Assembly: GCF_042646205.1 (NCBI RefSeq)
Contig: NZ_JBHRTF010000001.1
Coordinates: forward strand, 248,001 to 312,000
Origin: Cellvibrio fontiphilus_A
GTDB lineage: Bacteria > Pseudomonadota > Gammaproteobacteria > Pseudomonadales > Cellvibrionaceae
Direction: 5' to 3'
DNA length: 64,000 bases
In this document: positions 34,290 to 43,147 of the stretch, in pieces
Numbering within the stretch: the first letter of the stretch is position 1
How the letters are laid out: every line of letters starts with the position of its first letter
Translations under genes and position numbers: made by a program
The notes under the pieces: model-generated
The model's input: the letters and a program-made list of their open reading frames with translations, nothing else
Databases searched by the model: none
What the model was told of the DNA's origin: nothing

Positions 34290-34928
34290 TTAATAATGTT
34301 GCAAACCAATCGAGTGGATTTGCGGCTGCGCTTGATCATAGTTGGCGATGCTCAAACGTGTGCAACTGGCGTAATCAATCTGTAGTTGTTTAAACAGTGC
34401 CGGGTTGCGCCAATCCAACTGCAGCACATGGGCGATAAGAATACGAATAACACCACCGTGACAAATAATCGCACTGTGTCCGGTGTTGTGCTGCGTATTT
34501 TTATGGTTCAAAAAATTTTCCCAGCTGTGAATCACGCGGCTGGCAAAATCCTGCAGGGTTTCGCCCTGGGGCGCATGGGCGCTGGCCGGGTTGTGCCAAA
34601 ATTGTTCGATGTTGTTCCATTCATCGCCCAGTGCATCAAAGGGCACACCATCCCAAATGCCAAAATCCATTTCCTGTAGACCAGCGTCAAACGCCAGTGG
34701 GATTTTATGCTCGCGCGAAAATTCCCCCGCCACTTTGGCGCAGCGAATTTTAGGTGAGCTAATCACTTGGGTGATGGCAGTGTGCTCATGCAGTTTGCTG
34801 AGTGTACGCATTAAATCCTGCTCGCCTTGGGTACTCAGTGCAATATCGGTGCGGCCATATAGGGCCGGCGCTCCCGCGACTTTGCCGTGGCGAATCAAGC
34901 TGATTATCCGCGTAGTGGCATGGCTCAC
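34290..34928 (-). CDS. cobC: Histidine phosphatase, probable alpha-ribazole-5'-phosphate phosphatase
   Basis: A 212-residue phosphoglycerate-mutase-fold enzyme. The catalytic RHG is in ISLIRHGKVAG, the acid-base region QEMDFGIWDGVPFD follows, and the second His is in IICHGGVIRILI. CobC removes the 5' phosphate of alpha-ribazole phosphate or of adenosylcobalamin phosphate. Assignment over a generic phosphatase comes from the 4-nt overlap with cobU. Confidence 0.87.
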   Translation of the reverse strand: MSHATTRIISLIRHGKVAGAPALYGRTDIALSTQGEQDLMRTLSKLHEHTAITQVISSPKIRCAKVAGEFSREHKIPLAFDAGLQEMDFGIWDGVPFDALGDEWNNIEQFWHNPASAHAPQGETLQDFASRVIHSWENFLNHKNTQHNTGHSAIICHGGVIRILIAHVLQLDWRNPALFKQLQIDYASCTRLSIANYDQAQPQIHSIGLQHY

Positions 34929-35467
34929 GTTTGCTCTCCCGTTAAGCTTCTGGTATCGCCTTTTAAATAAAGTGGCAAGCCAGCGGCGATAAATACCACG
35001 CTGTTGGCGACTTTTGCCAATTGCTGGTTCAAGCGGCCGGCTTCATCTACAAACTGGCGGCTAATCTCGCCCAGCGGAATAACGCCCAAGCCCACTTCAT
35101 TAGCGACAAAAATAATCTCGGCGCTTGCTCCTTGCAGTGACTCAAGTAATTGATTAAACAGTTGCGCAAAATCCTGCTGGGGCTGCGCAAATAATTGGTT
35201 GTTGAGCCACAGGGTTAAGCAGTCCACCAAAATGCACTGATTTTTTTTACTTTCCTGCGCAAGGGTTTCCGCTAGTTGCAGGGGGCATTCACAGAGCTGC
35301 CATTCACTGGGGCGCTGCTGTTGATGGTGTGCAATACGCGCGGCCATTTCTGCATCCAGCGCGGTGGCGGTGGCAATGTAAAGTACCGGCAGTTGTGAGC
35401 GGCTGGCGAGTTGCTCGGCGTAGCGGGATTTGCCCGAGCGCGCACCGCCCAGAATCAAACTGATCAC
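34925..35467 (-). CDS. cobU: Adenosylcobinamide kinase/guanylyltransferase
   Basis: A 180-residue bifunctional enzyme that phosphorylates adenosylcobinamide and then transfers GMP. The P-loop is LILGGARSGKSRYAEQLA. VDCLTLWLNNQLF and FVANEVGLGVIPLGEISRQFVDEAGRLNQQLA are highly characteristic of CobU/CobP. It overlaps cobS upstream and cobC downstream by four bases each (ATGA type), so the three are translationally coupled. Confidence 0.95.
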   Translation of the reverse strand: MISLILGGARSGKSRYAEQLASRSQLPVLYIATATALDAEMAARIAHHQQQRPSEWQLCECPLQLAETLAQESKKNQCILVDCLTLWLNNQLFAQPQQDFAQLFNQLLESLQGASAEIIFVANEVGLGVIPLGEISRQFVDEAGRLNQQLAKVANSVVFIAAGLPLYLKGDTRSLTGEQT

Positions 35468-36246
35468 AATAAAAATCCTTGCAGGTAATTCGGCATAGCG
35501 GTGGCAATTAATAGCAGTGCTGCATAAATACTGAGTTCAGCAATTTGTTGTGCCGCACCTAAACAATCGCCCGTGTAACCACCAATTTGTTTCAAAAAAT
35601 AAGCTTGTAACAGCTGACGCAATAATACTAAAGCCGCTGCCAGCATTATGGCCGCCTGCCAGTGCAAGAGTAAAAAAACCGGCAGCGCGGTGAGGATTAA
35701 GATAAAAAAATCCATTTTGGATTGGTTGTTGGCCAGCGGCTTGCTTTTGCTGCTGTCCTCATCGGCCACGTAAGGCATGGTAAAAATTAAACTCGCAGCA
35801 AGGGTGCGAGAGAGGGGGTAGGCGACTAACAAACTCAGCGCAATCGCGCTGCTGTCTGCCAGTAGAACATATTTGCCCAGTAGCGCCATGATTAATGCCG
35901 CTGCGCCGTAACTGCCTATGCGGCTGTCTTTCATAATCTGTAATTTTTTTTCGCGCGCAAAGGCGCCGCCAAAACCATCGGCTGTGTCGGCTAAACCGTC
36001 TTCGTGAAATGCGCCGGTGAGTAACAAACTAAAAACCATCGCCAACCAAATACTGGTGTTGGTAGAAAAAAAGTAGCTTGCGGCTAAAAAAACCAAAGCG
36101 ACCAAGGCACCCAGGAGCCAGCCCACCAAGGTGTAATAACGGCTGGAGCGATTGAGCAATTCCGGCGAGTATTCAACCCACGCAGGCATGGGAATGCGGC
36201 TGAAAAAGCCCAGCGCGAGAAAAAATAAATTGAGTTGTTGCTTCAT
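35464..36246 (-). CDS. cobS: Adenosylcobinamide-GDP ribazoletransferase (cobalamin synthase)
   Basis: A 260-residue inner-membrane enzyme that joins adenosylcobinamide-GDP with alpha-ribazole. The metal-binding motif GAFHEDGLADTADGFGGAF and LIMKDSRIGSYGAAALI-like sequence KLQIMKDSRIGSYGAAALIM are diagnostic. The longer open frame runs back into a palindromic repeat, so the start at MKQQLNLFFLALGFFSRIPMP is used; its ribosome-binding site is weak. Confidence 0.94.
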   Translation of the reverse strand: MKQQLNLFFLALGFFSRIPMPAWVEYSPELLNRSSRYYTLVGWLLGALVALVFLAASYFFSTNTSIWLAMVFSLLLTGAFHEDGLADTADGFGGAFAREKKLQIMKDSRIGSYGAAALIMALLGKYVLLADSSAIALSLLVAYPLSRTLAASLIFTMPYVADEDSSKSKPLANNQSKMDFFILILTALPVFLLLHWQAAIMLAAALVLLRQLLQAYFLKQIGGYTGDCLGAAQQIAELSIYAALLLIATAMPNYLQGFLL

Positions 36247-36264
36247 AAAAACACATCGTGTGTC

Positions 36265-36366
36265 GGACGAGCAGATTGCCCTGCAAGACACGCTGTGAAT
36301 ACATCCATGTAGGCTTGTCGTCGACATCCCTGTCTCCGACAGTCTTGCAGGGCAATCTGCTCATCC
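36265..36366. repeat. Palindromic repeat between cobS and cobT (21-bp perfect arms)
   Basis: Perfect inverted arms GAGCAGATTGCCCTGCAAGAC (split here: GAGCAGATTGCC-CTGCAAGAC) at 36269-36289 and 36342-36362 surround about 52 nt that contain further small palindromes (TGTCGTCGACA-like). It is a different family from the GTAG and CCCCCTCC elements. Confidence 0.85.
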
Positions 36367-36410
36367 TCTGGGAAGATTGAATTGTTATTTGAGCTGCTGG
36401 GTGCAAAAAA

Positions 36411-37445
36411 TTAAACCTTCACGCCCGCGCTTTCAAAGGTTGCCATCTGGTTGTAAAAACTCACCGCAGCGTGAATCAGTGGTAAGGCAAGCGCGGCGCC
36501 TGTGCCTTCGCCTAAACGTAAACCCAAATCCAGCAGGGGATTAGCGTTTAATAATCGCAACAATAATTGATGCCCCGCCTCTTCGGATTGGTGCGCAAAA
36601 ATCATGTAGTCGCGTGCATTAGGGTTAAAGTGGGTGGCGAGCAAGGCAGCGGCGCTCACGATAAAACCATCCACCAGAATTAATTTTTTGGCTTGCGCAG
36701 TGGCGAGCATGGCGCCGCAAATTTGTGCAATTTCAAAGCCGCCCAATTCGGCGAGCAGGGTTAAGGGCGATTTATCCTGAAGGCGCGCAACACCCTGGCT
36801 AACCAGCGCGATTTTTTTGGCGAGCTGTGCATCGCTTATGCCCGTGCCCTTGCCCACACACTGGGCCACTTCGGCACCGCTTAGGGCCGCTAAAATTGCG
36901 GACGCTGAACTGCTGTTGCCTATGCCCATTTCACCAAAGGCCAATAGATTGGAGCCGGCAGCAATTTCGTGTTGCGCCAGTTGTTGGCCTAGTAACAAAG
37001 CTTGTTCAGCCTGTGCCAGCGTCATGGCGGGTTCATGGGCAAAATTGCGCGTGCCGGCCGCAATACGTTGCACAATTAATGCGGAAGGTGCGGGTTTTAT
37101 TTCGTATTTAATACCGGCATCTATGACTTTAAGCGGCAAGTGATTGCTGCGGCAAAAACAATTAATCGCCGCGCCGCCGGTTAAAAAATTCAGCACCATC
37201 TGTTGGGTGACACTGCTGGGCGCAATGCTCACGCCTTCATCGGCTATACCGTGATCGCCAGCAAATACCAACATCAATGGCCGTTCAATACTCAAACGCG
37301 GCTGCTGTTGCACCAGCGCAATTTGCAGCGCCAGCGCTTCCAGCTGGCCCAGGGCGCCAAGGGGTTTGGTTTTTTGGTCGATGCGGTGTTGAATGGCGTC
37401 GCTGCCAGAGTGGTCGAGGGGGGCGATTTGCCAAGCCAATGCCAT
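36411..37445 (-). CDS. cobT: Nicotinate-nucleotide--dimethylbenzimidazole phosphoribosyltransferase
   Basis: A 344-residue enzyme that makes alpha-ribazole 5'-phosphate from dimethylbenzimidazole. IDQKTKPLGALGQLEALALQIA, LVFAGDHGIADEGVSIAPSSVTQQMVLNFLTGGAAIN, GEMGIGNSSSASAILAAL and the C-terminal RLGEGTGAALALPLI are hallmark CobT blocks; the catalytic Glu is that of the RLGEGTGA loop. It is first in the order cobT-cobS-cobU-cobC, giving the complete nucleotide-loop assembly set but not corrin ring synthesis. The 135-nt upstream region is too short and lacks the motifs for a cobalamin riboswitch. Confidence 0.95.
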   Translation of the reverse strand: MALAWQIAPLDHSGSDAIQHRIDQKTKPLGALGQLEALALQIALVQQQPRLSIERPLMLVFAGDHGIADEGVSIAPSSVTQQMVLNFLTGGAAINCFCRSNHLPLKVIDAGIKYEIKPAPSALIVQRIAAGTRNFAHEPAMTLAQAEQALLLGQQLAQHEIAAGSNLLAFGEMGIGNSSSASAILAALSGAEVAQCVGKGTGISDAQLAKKIALVSQGVARLQDKSPLTLLAELGGFEIAQICGAMLATAQAKKLILVDGFIVSAAALLATHFNPNARDYMIFAHQSEEAGHQLLLRLLNANPLLDLGLRLGEGTGAALALPLIHAAVSFYNQMATFESAGVKV

Positions 37446-37580
37446 GATGCTGTCTCTTTAATACGGGGCGAGCAACTTACCACAAACCAGCGGGGATTTT
37501 ACTGGCGCGGGCGGTGTGCGGGCGTATAATCGCGCCCCGAAATTCCGTCTATCTGTGACCCTGCGAATCCGGAGCCTGCC

Positions 37581-38771
37581 ATGTTTGAAGTCCTGCCTTT
37601 ACTACCCAATGACCCGATTTTGGGGTTGAGCATCGCCTATGCCAAAGACACCAACCCCAATAAGGTAGATTTGGGTGTAGGTGTATACAAAAACGATGCA
37701 GGCCAAACGCCGATTATGCGCGCCGTGGCCGAGGCAGAAAAATTGCGTATCGCGCGGGACACCACCAAAGCCTATACCCCACCTGCGGGTGTGCCGGGCG
37801 CGAATGAAGTCTCTACCCGTTTGGTATTTGGCAGTGGCCACCCAGCGGTAGAGGCAGGACGTGTGCGCACTGTGCAGGCGCCCGGCGGCTGTGGCGCACT
37901 GCGTGTTGCGGCAGAGTTAATCCAGCGCGCCAAACCCGGCGCTAACCTCTGGGTAAGTACGCCAACCTGGGCCAACCATGTACCCCTGCTGGGCAGTGCC
38001 GGCCTCAAGCTGCGCGAATATCCCTATTACGATTACGCCAACCACAGCATTAATTTCAGCGCGATGCTGGACACCCTCAAACAAATTCCGCGCGGCGATT
38101 TGGTCTTGCTGCACGCCTGTTGCCACAACCCTAGCGGCGCCGATTTAACCCGCGCCCAGTGGGATCAAGTGGCCGAGGTGTTGGTTGAGCGCGGCATTAT
38201 TCCGTTTGTGGATATGGCCTACCAAGGCTTCGGTGAAGGCCTTGAAGAAGACGCCTACGGCCTGCGCATGCTCGCCACCCGTGTACCGGAAATGATTGTG
38301 GCTACTTCTTTCTCCAAAAATTTTGGTTTGTACCGCGAGCGTGCGGCGGCGCTGAGCTTGGTGTTTGCCAACCCGCAACAAGCCGATGCCGGTTTTAGCC
38401 AAATTCTGAACGTGGCGCGCGCCATTTACTCCATGCCGCCAGCGCACGGCGCGACCATCGTGGATATTATTTTGCACAGCGACGAACTCACCCAGCTCTG
38501 GCACAGCGAACTCACGCAAATGCGCGAGCGTATCGCCGGTTTGCGTGTGCACTTGGTGCAATCACTTAACGCGCTACAACAAAGCCGTGACTTCAGTTTT
38601 ATCGCCCAGGAGCGCGGCATGTTTTCATTTTTGGGTTTGAATGTTGAGCAGGTACATAAACTCAAAAACGATTACAGCATTTACATGACCGATAACAGCC
38701 GCATCAGCGTGGCCGGTTTAACCACCGAAAAAATGGATTATGTGGCCAAGGCGGTCGTGGCGGTTTTGTAA
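37581..38771 (+). CDS. Aromatic amino acid aminotransferase (AspC/TyrB type)
   Basis: A 396-residue class I aminotransferase using PLP. LPLLPNDPILGLSIAYAKDTNPNKVDLGVGVYKND is the N-terminal signature of the aspartate/tyrosine group; the PLP lysine lies in ATSFSKNFGLYRERAAAL and NPSGADLTRAQW holds the conserved Asn-Pro. It moves the amino group between aromatic amino acids or aspartate and 2-oxoglutarate. A TATAAT hexamer lies about 50 nt before the ATG. Aromatic preference versus aspartate is not certain. Confidence 0.88.
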   Translation: MFEVLPLLPNDPILGLSIAYAKDTNPNKVDLGVGVYKNDAGQTPIMRAVAEAEKLRIARDTTKAYTPPAGVPGANEVSTRLVFGSGHPAVEAGRVRTVQAPGGCGALRVAAELIQRAKPGANLWVSTPTWANHVPLLGSAGLKLREYPYYDYANHSINFSAMLDTLKQIPRGDLVLLHACCHNPSGADLTRAQWDQVAEVLVERGIIPFVDMAYQGFGEGLEEDAYGLRMLATRVPEMIVATSFSKNFGLYRERAAALSLVFANPQQADAGFSQILNVARAIYSMPPAHGATIVDIILHSDELTQLWHSELTQMRERIAGLRVHLVQSLNALQQSRDFSFIAQERGMFSFLGLNVEQVHKLKNDYSIYMTDNSRISVAGLTTEKMDYVAKAVVAVL

Positions 38772-38829
38772 CTATTTACCGCAGTAATCCTTACGTGTTC
38801 CTAATGGCGATGCTGCTAAGCTCTCGCCT

Positions 38830-40359
38830 ATGAATGCATTTGTCTCTTCACAACAAGTTCTGCGATACATCATCGGCCTGGCAATTTGGTTGCTGGGCTG
38901 GTGCCTGCTGTTGTTTTTCGATACCCATTTTGATCCTGTTAATCTCAGTCTGATTCTGGTGCTGACCTCGGCACTGGCTGCGCTTTGGCTGCCGCTGAGC
39001 GTGACTCTGCTCGCGAGCGTGGCGGCGCTGTTTGCGTTCAATTGGACCTTCGTCCCACCGCGCGGCACCTTTGCAATTGATTTGCACCAGCACACGGTAT
39101 TACTGGTAGCCATGATGCTGGTGAACATTATCATTGCGGGTTTGATGGTGTTTTTGCGTGAACAGTCGCGCCGTGCCCGGGCTTACGCCCAAGCGGCGGA
39201 AGAGTTGCGTGTTTGGGGTGACAAGCTGCGCGATGCCAGCGAACCGGAGCTGCTGTTGAACGATTTGCAGTTAGCCTTGAAACACTTGTCCAGCAACCAG
39301 CCGGTAGTGCTGGCTGCGCTTGAAGGGCAGCTTCCATCCACTAATAACCCTGCTTTTTTGCGCTGTATCGGCAGTGTTAATCCTGAACAGGAAGAAGCGC
39401 TCTGGCATTGTTTGCGTAGCGGTCAGGCGTTGGGGCCTGGTACTGGCCGCTATCAGGAATTAGACGCGATTTATCTACCATTGCGCGGCCGCGGTATAAC
39501 CTCGGGTGCGGCGATGATTGCCGGTATCACCAGCGCCGAAGAGTTTCCCGAACTTATTCAAGCTCAGGCGTTGTGCGATCAAATGGGGGCTGCTCTGGAG
39601 CGCCAGTACATCCAGCAACAGGAACGGCAGGCGCGCGATCAAGCCCAGGCGCAAACCTTGCGTAGCACCTTACTTGCCGCTATCTCCCACGATTACCGCA
39701 CCCCGCTCGCGACGATTATGGGGGCCGCTTCTTCTCTTGATCAGCAGGGCGAGCGATTGTCTGATGGCCAGCGTCAGCAACTGGCACGCAGCATAGTGGA
39801 CGAGGCAGATCGCCTGCGCCGCCTGACCAGCAATATTCTGCAGCTGGCGCGCCTCGATGCTATTGCTGGCAAAATTCAGGGGGACTGGGAGTCGGCGGAA
39901 GAAATTGTCGGCAGCGTTATGCGCCGGATGCGCAGCCATGATCCCCAGCAGCGGTTGTGTGTAACGCTTGAGCCGGATTTACCGTTGTTGTGGGGAGATT
40001 CCCTGTTGCTGTCGCAACTACTGGAAAACCTGATCGATAACGCATTCAAATACAGCCCGCCCGAATCGCCAATTACTGTGTCGGTTCATCTCGACAAGTC
40101 CTATCTGGTATTAGCCGTGCGCGATCAGGGAACTGGCATTGCAGCGGCGGATTACGAGCAGATATTTGACGTTTTTCAGCGCGGCGATCAACACAAGCCC
40201 GGTGGTGCAGGTGGTGCGGGAATCGGCCTGGCGCTGTGCCGTGCTATTGCCCGCGCCCATGGTGGTGAACTGGAATTTCATACCACTTCAGCTGGCGTTA
40301 GTTTTGAATGTCATTTGCCGCTGCGCACCCAGCCTGACAACCCGGAAACTGAACTATGA
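38830..40359 (+). CDS. Sensor histidine kinase, KdpD-like but lacking the KdpD N-terminal domain
   Basis: A 509-residue inner-membrane kinase. Four closely spaced membrane segments (about 8-110, including NWTFVPPRGTFAI, a DUF4118/KdpD hallmark) are followed by a GAF-like region, a dimerisation helix with the phosphorylated His287 in AAISHDYRTPLATIMGAASSL, and an ATPase domain with N, G1 and G2 boxes (LIDNAFKYSP, DQGTGIAAADYEQIFDVF, GAGIGLALCRAI). KdpD of E. coli is about 900 residues; the first about 400 (KdpD domain and universal-stress-like domain) are missing. The stop overlaps the regulator start by four bases. No kdpFABC is nearby; kup is. Confidence 0.9.
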   Translation: MNAFVSSQQVLRYIIGLAIWLLGWCLLLFFDTHFDPVNLSLILVLTSALAALWLPLSVTLLASVAALFAFNWTFVPPRGTFAIDLHQHTVLLVAMMLVNIIIAGLMVFLREQSRRARAYAQAAEELRVWGDKLRDASEPELLLNDLQLALKHLSSNQPVVLAALEGQLPSTNNPAFLRCIGSVNPEQEEALWHCLRSGQALGPGTGRYQELDAIYLPLRGRGITSGAAMIAGITSAEEFPELIQAQALCDQMGAALERQYIQQQERQARDQAQAQTLRSTLLAAISHDYRTPLATIMGAASSLDQQGERLSDGQRQQLARSIVDEADRLRRLTSNILQLARLDAIAGKIQGDWESAEEIVGSVMRRMRSHDPQQRLCVTLEPDLPLLWGDSLLLSQLLENLIDNAFKYSPPESPITVSVHLDKSYLVLAVRDQGTGIAAADYEQIFDVFQRGDQHKPGGAGGAGIGLALCRAIARAHGGELEFHTTSAGVSFECHLPLRTQPDNPETEL

Positions 40360-41072
40360 GTGTGCGTTTGTTATTGGTTGAAGACGACCGCGAATTGCGC
40401 GCTACTCTGCGCGAGGCATTGCTAGTTGAGGGTTATCAGGTGCTTACGGCAGCCAGTTTGGCTGAGGCGATTGCGATGTACGGCCAAACCCAAATGGATG
40501 AAGCCAGTGCACCGGCGTTTGATGTGATACTGCTGGACTTAGGCCTGCCCGATGGTGACGGCAGCGCGTTGTTGCTAAAGCTCCGGCGCAGGAATTCCAC
40601 ACCTGTGATTATCATTTCCGCTCGCGAAGCCGAGGGGCAGAAAATCCGTTTGCTCGATCAAGGCGCGGACGATTATCTGGTCAAACCTTTCAGCATCGGC
40701 GAGTTATTGGCGCGTATACGTGTAGCACTGCGCCACCGTGGTAATCCGCTGCGCGCGGCAATCACTCGTTATGAACAGGGTGATCTTATCATCGACCTCG
40801 CCAGTCATCGTGTCAGCCGTAAAAATGATGTTGTTCATCTCACTCCCACGGAATTTAATTTACTGGCGCGGCTGGTGCGCAGCGCGGGGCAGGTGGTTAC
40901 CCATCGCCAATTATTGGTGGATGTGTGGGGGCAGGAGTATCTGGAACATACGCATTATTTGCGCCTGTATATGGGACAACTGCGCGCCAAGTTGGAAGAT
41001 AACCCGGCTGAACCACAGTTGCTGCTAACCGAGCCGGGGGTGGGTTATCGCCTACTGGATACCGAAAGCTGA
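40356..41072 (+). CDS. OmpR-family response regulator, KdpE-like
   Basis: A 238-residue regulator with a receiver domain (about 1-130; acidic pocket EDD at 9-11, phospho-acceptor Asp61 in VILLDLGLPDGDGS, Lys in YLVKPFSIGELLARI) and a winged-helix DNA-binding domain (LTPTEFNLLARLVRSAGQVVTHRQLLVDVWG ... HYLRLYMGQLRAKLE ... EPGVGYRL) close to KdpE. An insertion of roughly eight residues before the phospho-acceptor strand (GQTQMDEASAP) is unusual. It is coupled to the upstream kinase gene and lies 80 nt before kup, its most likely target. Confidence 0.9.
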   Translation: MSVRLLLVEDDRELRATLREALLVEGYQVLTAASLAEAIAMYGQTQMDEASAPAFDVILLDLGLPDGDGSALLLKLRRRNSTPVIIISAREAEGQKIRLLDQGADDYLVKPFSIGELLARIRVALRHRGNPLRAAITRYEQGDLIIDLASHRVSRKNDVVHLTPTEFNLLARLVRSAGQVVTHRQLLVDVWGQEYLEHTHYLRLYMGQLRAKLEDNPAEPQLLLTEPGVGYRLLDTES

Positions 41073-41152
41073 TCTGGTTTTACTAATACTTATGCGATCC
41101 TGATGCGTACTTGGGAACACTGGCAATGTCTTCATTGCATAGGTTTTTCCCC

Positions 41153-43072
41153 ATGACTGTTTCCTCTTCATTGCCCCTTGAACCCGGTTCTTCGTCTCCC
41201 TCAACGCCCGCGCGCCAGAGTATGGCTGCACTCACCTTGGCCGCCATCGGTGTTGTCTACGGCGATATAGGCACCAGCCCGCTGTACACTGTAAAAGAAA
41301 TTTTTGCTCCGGCAACTGGCGTACCTTTGGATGCGGGTCATATTATCGGCGCCGTATCCACTATTTTTTGGGCATTGATGCTGGTGGTCACGTTGAAATA
41401 CGTGATTCTTATTTTGCGTGCCGATAATCGCGGTGAAGGTGGTTCACTGGCGCTGACAGCGCTTGCTGCCAATACTGTCAGTTCAAATCTGCAGTTGCGT
41501 CGCTTGATCCTGATGCTCGGTTTATTTGGGGCTACCTTGTTTTATGGCGACAGTATCATCACGCCAGCGATTTCGGTATTAGGGGCCATGGAGGGGCTGG
41601 AGGTAGCGACCCCGGCGTTAAAGCCATTGGTTGTCCCGATTACCCTGGCGATTTTGATCAGTTTATTTCTGGTACAGCGCTTTGGTACTGGCGCTATGGG
41701 TAAAGTGTTTGGCCCCATAGTGACCCTCTGGTTTTTGATGCTGGCGGTATCTGGCATTGCCCACATCATTGTCCAACCGGCGATTCTCGCTGCGCTTAAT
41801 CCATTGGAGGCCTGGCAGTTTTTAGCGGGGCGCAGCTGGTATGTGTTTGCCGCGATTGGCGCCATAGTATTGGCACTGACCGGGGCGGAGGCGCTCTATG
41901 CCGACATGGGTCACTTTGGTCGCAAACCCATCCAAATTGCCTGGACCTATTTAGTACTGCCATCGCTTGCACTGAATTACATGGGGCAGGGGGCACTCTT
42001 GTTAGCCGATCCAACCGCTATCGCCAATCCGTTTTACAAACTCTTCCCGCAGACCCTGATTTGGCCGGCATTAATCATCGCTACACTCGCGGCGATTATC
42101 GCTTCTCAAGCTGTTATTTCCGGTGCTTATTCGATGACGCGTCAGGCAATCCAATTGGGTTTTTTACCGCGCATGACGGTCATGCACACTTCCGCGCGTG
42201 AAGCGGGGCAAATCTATATGCCTGCGGTAAATTGGATGTTATTGGCGGGGGTAATTGCGGTGGTGCTGTTCTTTGGCAGCTCTTCCGGCTTGGCAGGCGC
42301 TTACGGTATTGCGGTGACTGTCACCATGGCCACCACTACTTGCCTGACGTTTTTTGTAGTGCGCGGCCGCTGGAAATTACCATTACCTCTTGCAATAGGA
42401 GCGACTCTGTTTTTCCTGGTCGTGGATATTTTTTTGGTAGCGGGCTGTGCACTTAAATTTTTCGATGGTGGTTGGTTCTCGCTGTTGGTCGCTGCCCTAT
42501 TATTTTTGATCATGAGCACCTGGCAGCGTGGCCGGACAATTGTTATGCAATCTATTCATCGCGATGGTTTGGAATTAAAGTCATTTCTTCCTTCATTGCA
42601 TCAAAACGACATTCAGTGTGCAGCGCGAGTAGCCGTTTATATGGTGGCGGATGCATCTACCGTTCCGCAGGCATTGCTACACAATCTGAAGCACAATCAA
42701 GTATTGCATGAGCGTAATTTAATCTTGACCGTGCAGTTTAAAGATGTCCCTTGGGTAGGCGAGGATGAACGTATTCAACTTGAAGAGTTGGGTAACAGTT
42801 TCTGGCGTGTGACCGTCAACTTTGGTTTTATGGACGCACCTGATGTGCCGCGCGCGTTGAAACTTTGTGAGCGCTTCGGATTAACCATCCCACAATTCCA
42901 GACCAGTTATTTTTTAAGCCGCGAGTCGATTGTCTCCACACCCGGTGGTGGTATGGCGCCTTGGCGTGAACGATTATTTGCGGCTATGTCGCGCAACGCT
43001 GGCGGTGTAGTGGAATTTTTCCGTTTACCTGATAACGCAGTGATTGAATTGGGGACGCGGGTACAAATTTAA
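41153..43072 (+). CDS. kup: Low-affinity potassium transporter Kup
   Basis: A 639-residue inner-membrane K+:H+ symporter. About twelve membrane segments with LTLAAIGVVYGDIGTSPLYTVKE, ADNRGEGGSLALTALA, LFGATLFYGDSIITPAISVLGAMEGLE and a cytoplasmic C-terminal domain of about 190 residues are all typical. Frames starting 9 or 14 codons earlier (ATG or TTG) are open; the ATG chosen gives the usual family length. It follows the KdpDE-like pair in the same direction, an arrangement that suggests two-component control of potassium uptake. Confidence 0.94.
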   Translation: MTVSSSLPLEPGSSSPSTPARQSMAALTLAAIGVVYGDIGTSPLYTVKEIFAPATGVPLDAGHIIGAVSTIFWALMLVVTLKYVILILRADNRGEGGSLALTALAANTVSSNLQLRRLILMLGLFGATLFYGDSIITPAISVLGAMEGLEVATPALKPLVVPITLAILISLFLVQRFGTGAMGKVFGPIVTLWFLMLAVSGIAHIIVQPAILAALNPLEAWQFLAGRSWYVFAAIGAIVLALTGAEALYADMGHFGRKPIQIAWTYLVLPSLALNYMGQGALLLADPTAIANPFYKLFPQTLIWPALIIATLAAIIASQAVISGAYSMTRQAIQLGFLPRMTVMHTSAREAGQIYMPAVNWMLLAGVIAVVLFFGSSSGLAGAYGIAVTVTMATTTCLTFFVVRGRWKLPLPLAIGATLFFLVVDIFLVAGCALKFFDGGWFSLLVAALLFLIMSTWQRGRTIVMQSIHRDGLELKSFLPSLHQNDIQCAARVAVYMVADASTVPQALLHNLKHNQVLHERNLILTVQFKDVPWVGEDERIQLEELGNSFWRVTVNFGFMDAPDVPRALKLCERFGLTIPQFQTSYFLSRESIVSTPGGGMAPWRERLFAAMSRNAGGVVEFFRLPDNAVIELGTRVQI

Positions 43073-43087
43073 TCGCTAGATGACAGT

Positions 43088-43124
43088 AAAAAGGCGATAC
43101 CCGTTGCTGGGTATCGCCTTTTTT
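43088..43124 (+). terminator. Bidirectional terminator between kup and the MscS gene
   Basis: The stem AAAAAGGCGATACCC/GGGTATCGCCTTTTTT with a 6-nt loop lies between the two convergent stops. Confidence 0.93.
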
Positions 43125-43147
43125 ATTTACAGTTTTTATCGCGGAAA

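Noticed and set aside
36247..36327. 27-codon N-terminal extension of CobS
   Set aside because: It lies in the palindromic repeat and does not resemble CobS N-termini.
37446..37580. Cobalamin riboswitch before cobT
   Set aside because: The gap is too short and the conserved B12-box is not seen.
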